A program made the translations under genes and the position numbers. A stretch of 5,286 nt of DNA, taken from contig JAITWF010000051.1 of assembly GCA_031285415.1 (NCBI GenBank), positions 1 through 5,286 on the forward strand, read 5' to 3'. Of this stretch, positions 5,155-5,286 are shown piece by piece (position 1 is the first letter of the stretch; each line of letters begins with the position of its first letter). The notes under the pieces are model-generated. The model saw only the letters and a list, made by a program, of their open reading frames with translations, searched no databases and was not told the origin of the DNA. This DNA comes from Deferribacteraceae bacterium (GTDB taxonomy: Bacteria > Chrysiogenota > Deferribacteres > Deferribacterales > JAISNW01).

Positions 5155-5286
5155 TTCGCCTCTCCGTACGCTTTTGGGCGCAGAAACCGATCGATCAGCG
5201 GCGTTGCAGCGTTCATGATCAAGATCGCAAACGCCACCCCCTCGGGATAGCCGCCAAAGATCCGTATCATCACCGTTATTGTGCCG
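5151..5286 (-). CDS. rnfD: Rnf complex subunit RnfD, C-terminal 44 residues (partial)
   Basis: Only the 3' end of the gene is in the window; it continues past the right edge. The translated end contains VMIRIFGGYPEGVAFAILIM followed by NAATPLIDRF, the conserved last-helix signature of RnfD/NqrB. RnfD is a polytopic inner-membrane subunit that carries a covalent FMN on a Thr and takes part in ion translocation; that Thr lies outside the window. The TGA overlaps the rnfG ATG by four bases (ATGA). The D-G-E-A-B order predicts rnfC directly upstream of rnfD. No terminator or promoter separates it from rnfG. Confidence 0.94.
   Translation of the reverse strand, partial: GTITVMIRIFGGYPEGVAFAILIMNAATPLIDRFLRPKAYGEAK

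Noticed and set aside
1..5286. Mobile element, CRISPR array, toxin-antitoxin or phage-defence system
   Set aside because: No transposase, spaced repeat array, nuclease module or other defence domain is visible. MazG here is the two-repeat housekeeping form without a MazE/MazF neighbour.

Overview
The window is a compact stretch of a Gram-negative bacterial chromosome with mid-40s percent GC by rough eye. From left to right it holds the first 20 codons of ruvC (minus strand, running off the left edge), a divergent intergenic region of about 230 bases, a plus-strand pair mazG plus a YhbP/UPF0306-type gene, and then a long minus-strand operon that fills the rest. That operon, read in its own direction, is rnfD (3' end only), rnfG, rnfE, rnfA, rnfB, an LPP20-type lipoprotein, a 45-residue lipoprotein and a second LPP20-type lipoprotein. 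The two transcription units converge at about 1474-1496 over a GC-rich hairpin.

The core is the Rnf complex, the membrane-bound ferredoxin:NAD+ oxidoreductase coupled to Na+ or H+ translocation. The D-G-E-A-B order implies that rnfC lies just upstream, outside the right edge. This is the CDGEAB layout known from clostridia and several anaerobic Gram-negatives, not the ABCDGE order of enteric rsx/rnf. RnfB is the long, cysteine-rich type with 23 Cys. Every junction from rnfD to rnfB overlaps (4, 11, 4 and 4 bases), so the genes are probably translationally coupled. Only 29 bases separate rnfB from three lipoprotein genes on the same strand, which suggests they belong to the same transcript. 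Their link to Rnf is the least expected part of the window.

Taxonomy cannot be fixed from the sequence alone. LPP20-family lipoproteins and a UPF0306 protein are familiar from Campylobacterota, while the CDGEAB Rnf type suggests an anaerobic or microaerophilic lineage such as Campylobacterota, Deferribacterota or Desulfobacterota. This is a low-confidence inference. No mobile element, CRISPR array, tRNA or rRNA is visible. The genes are mostly housekeeping: DNA repair, nucleotide-pool sanitation and energy conservation.

The points that most deserve a second look are the lipoprotein trio attached to rnf, a cysteine-to-methionine replacement in the last ferredoxin motif of RnfB, a perfect inverted repeat around the rnfB stop codon, and a G-quadruplex motif plus phased TGACA repeats in the ruvC/mazG intergenic region.
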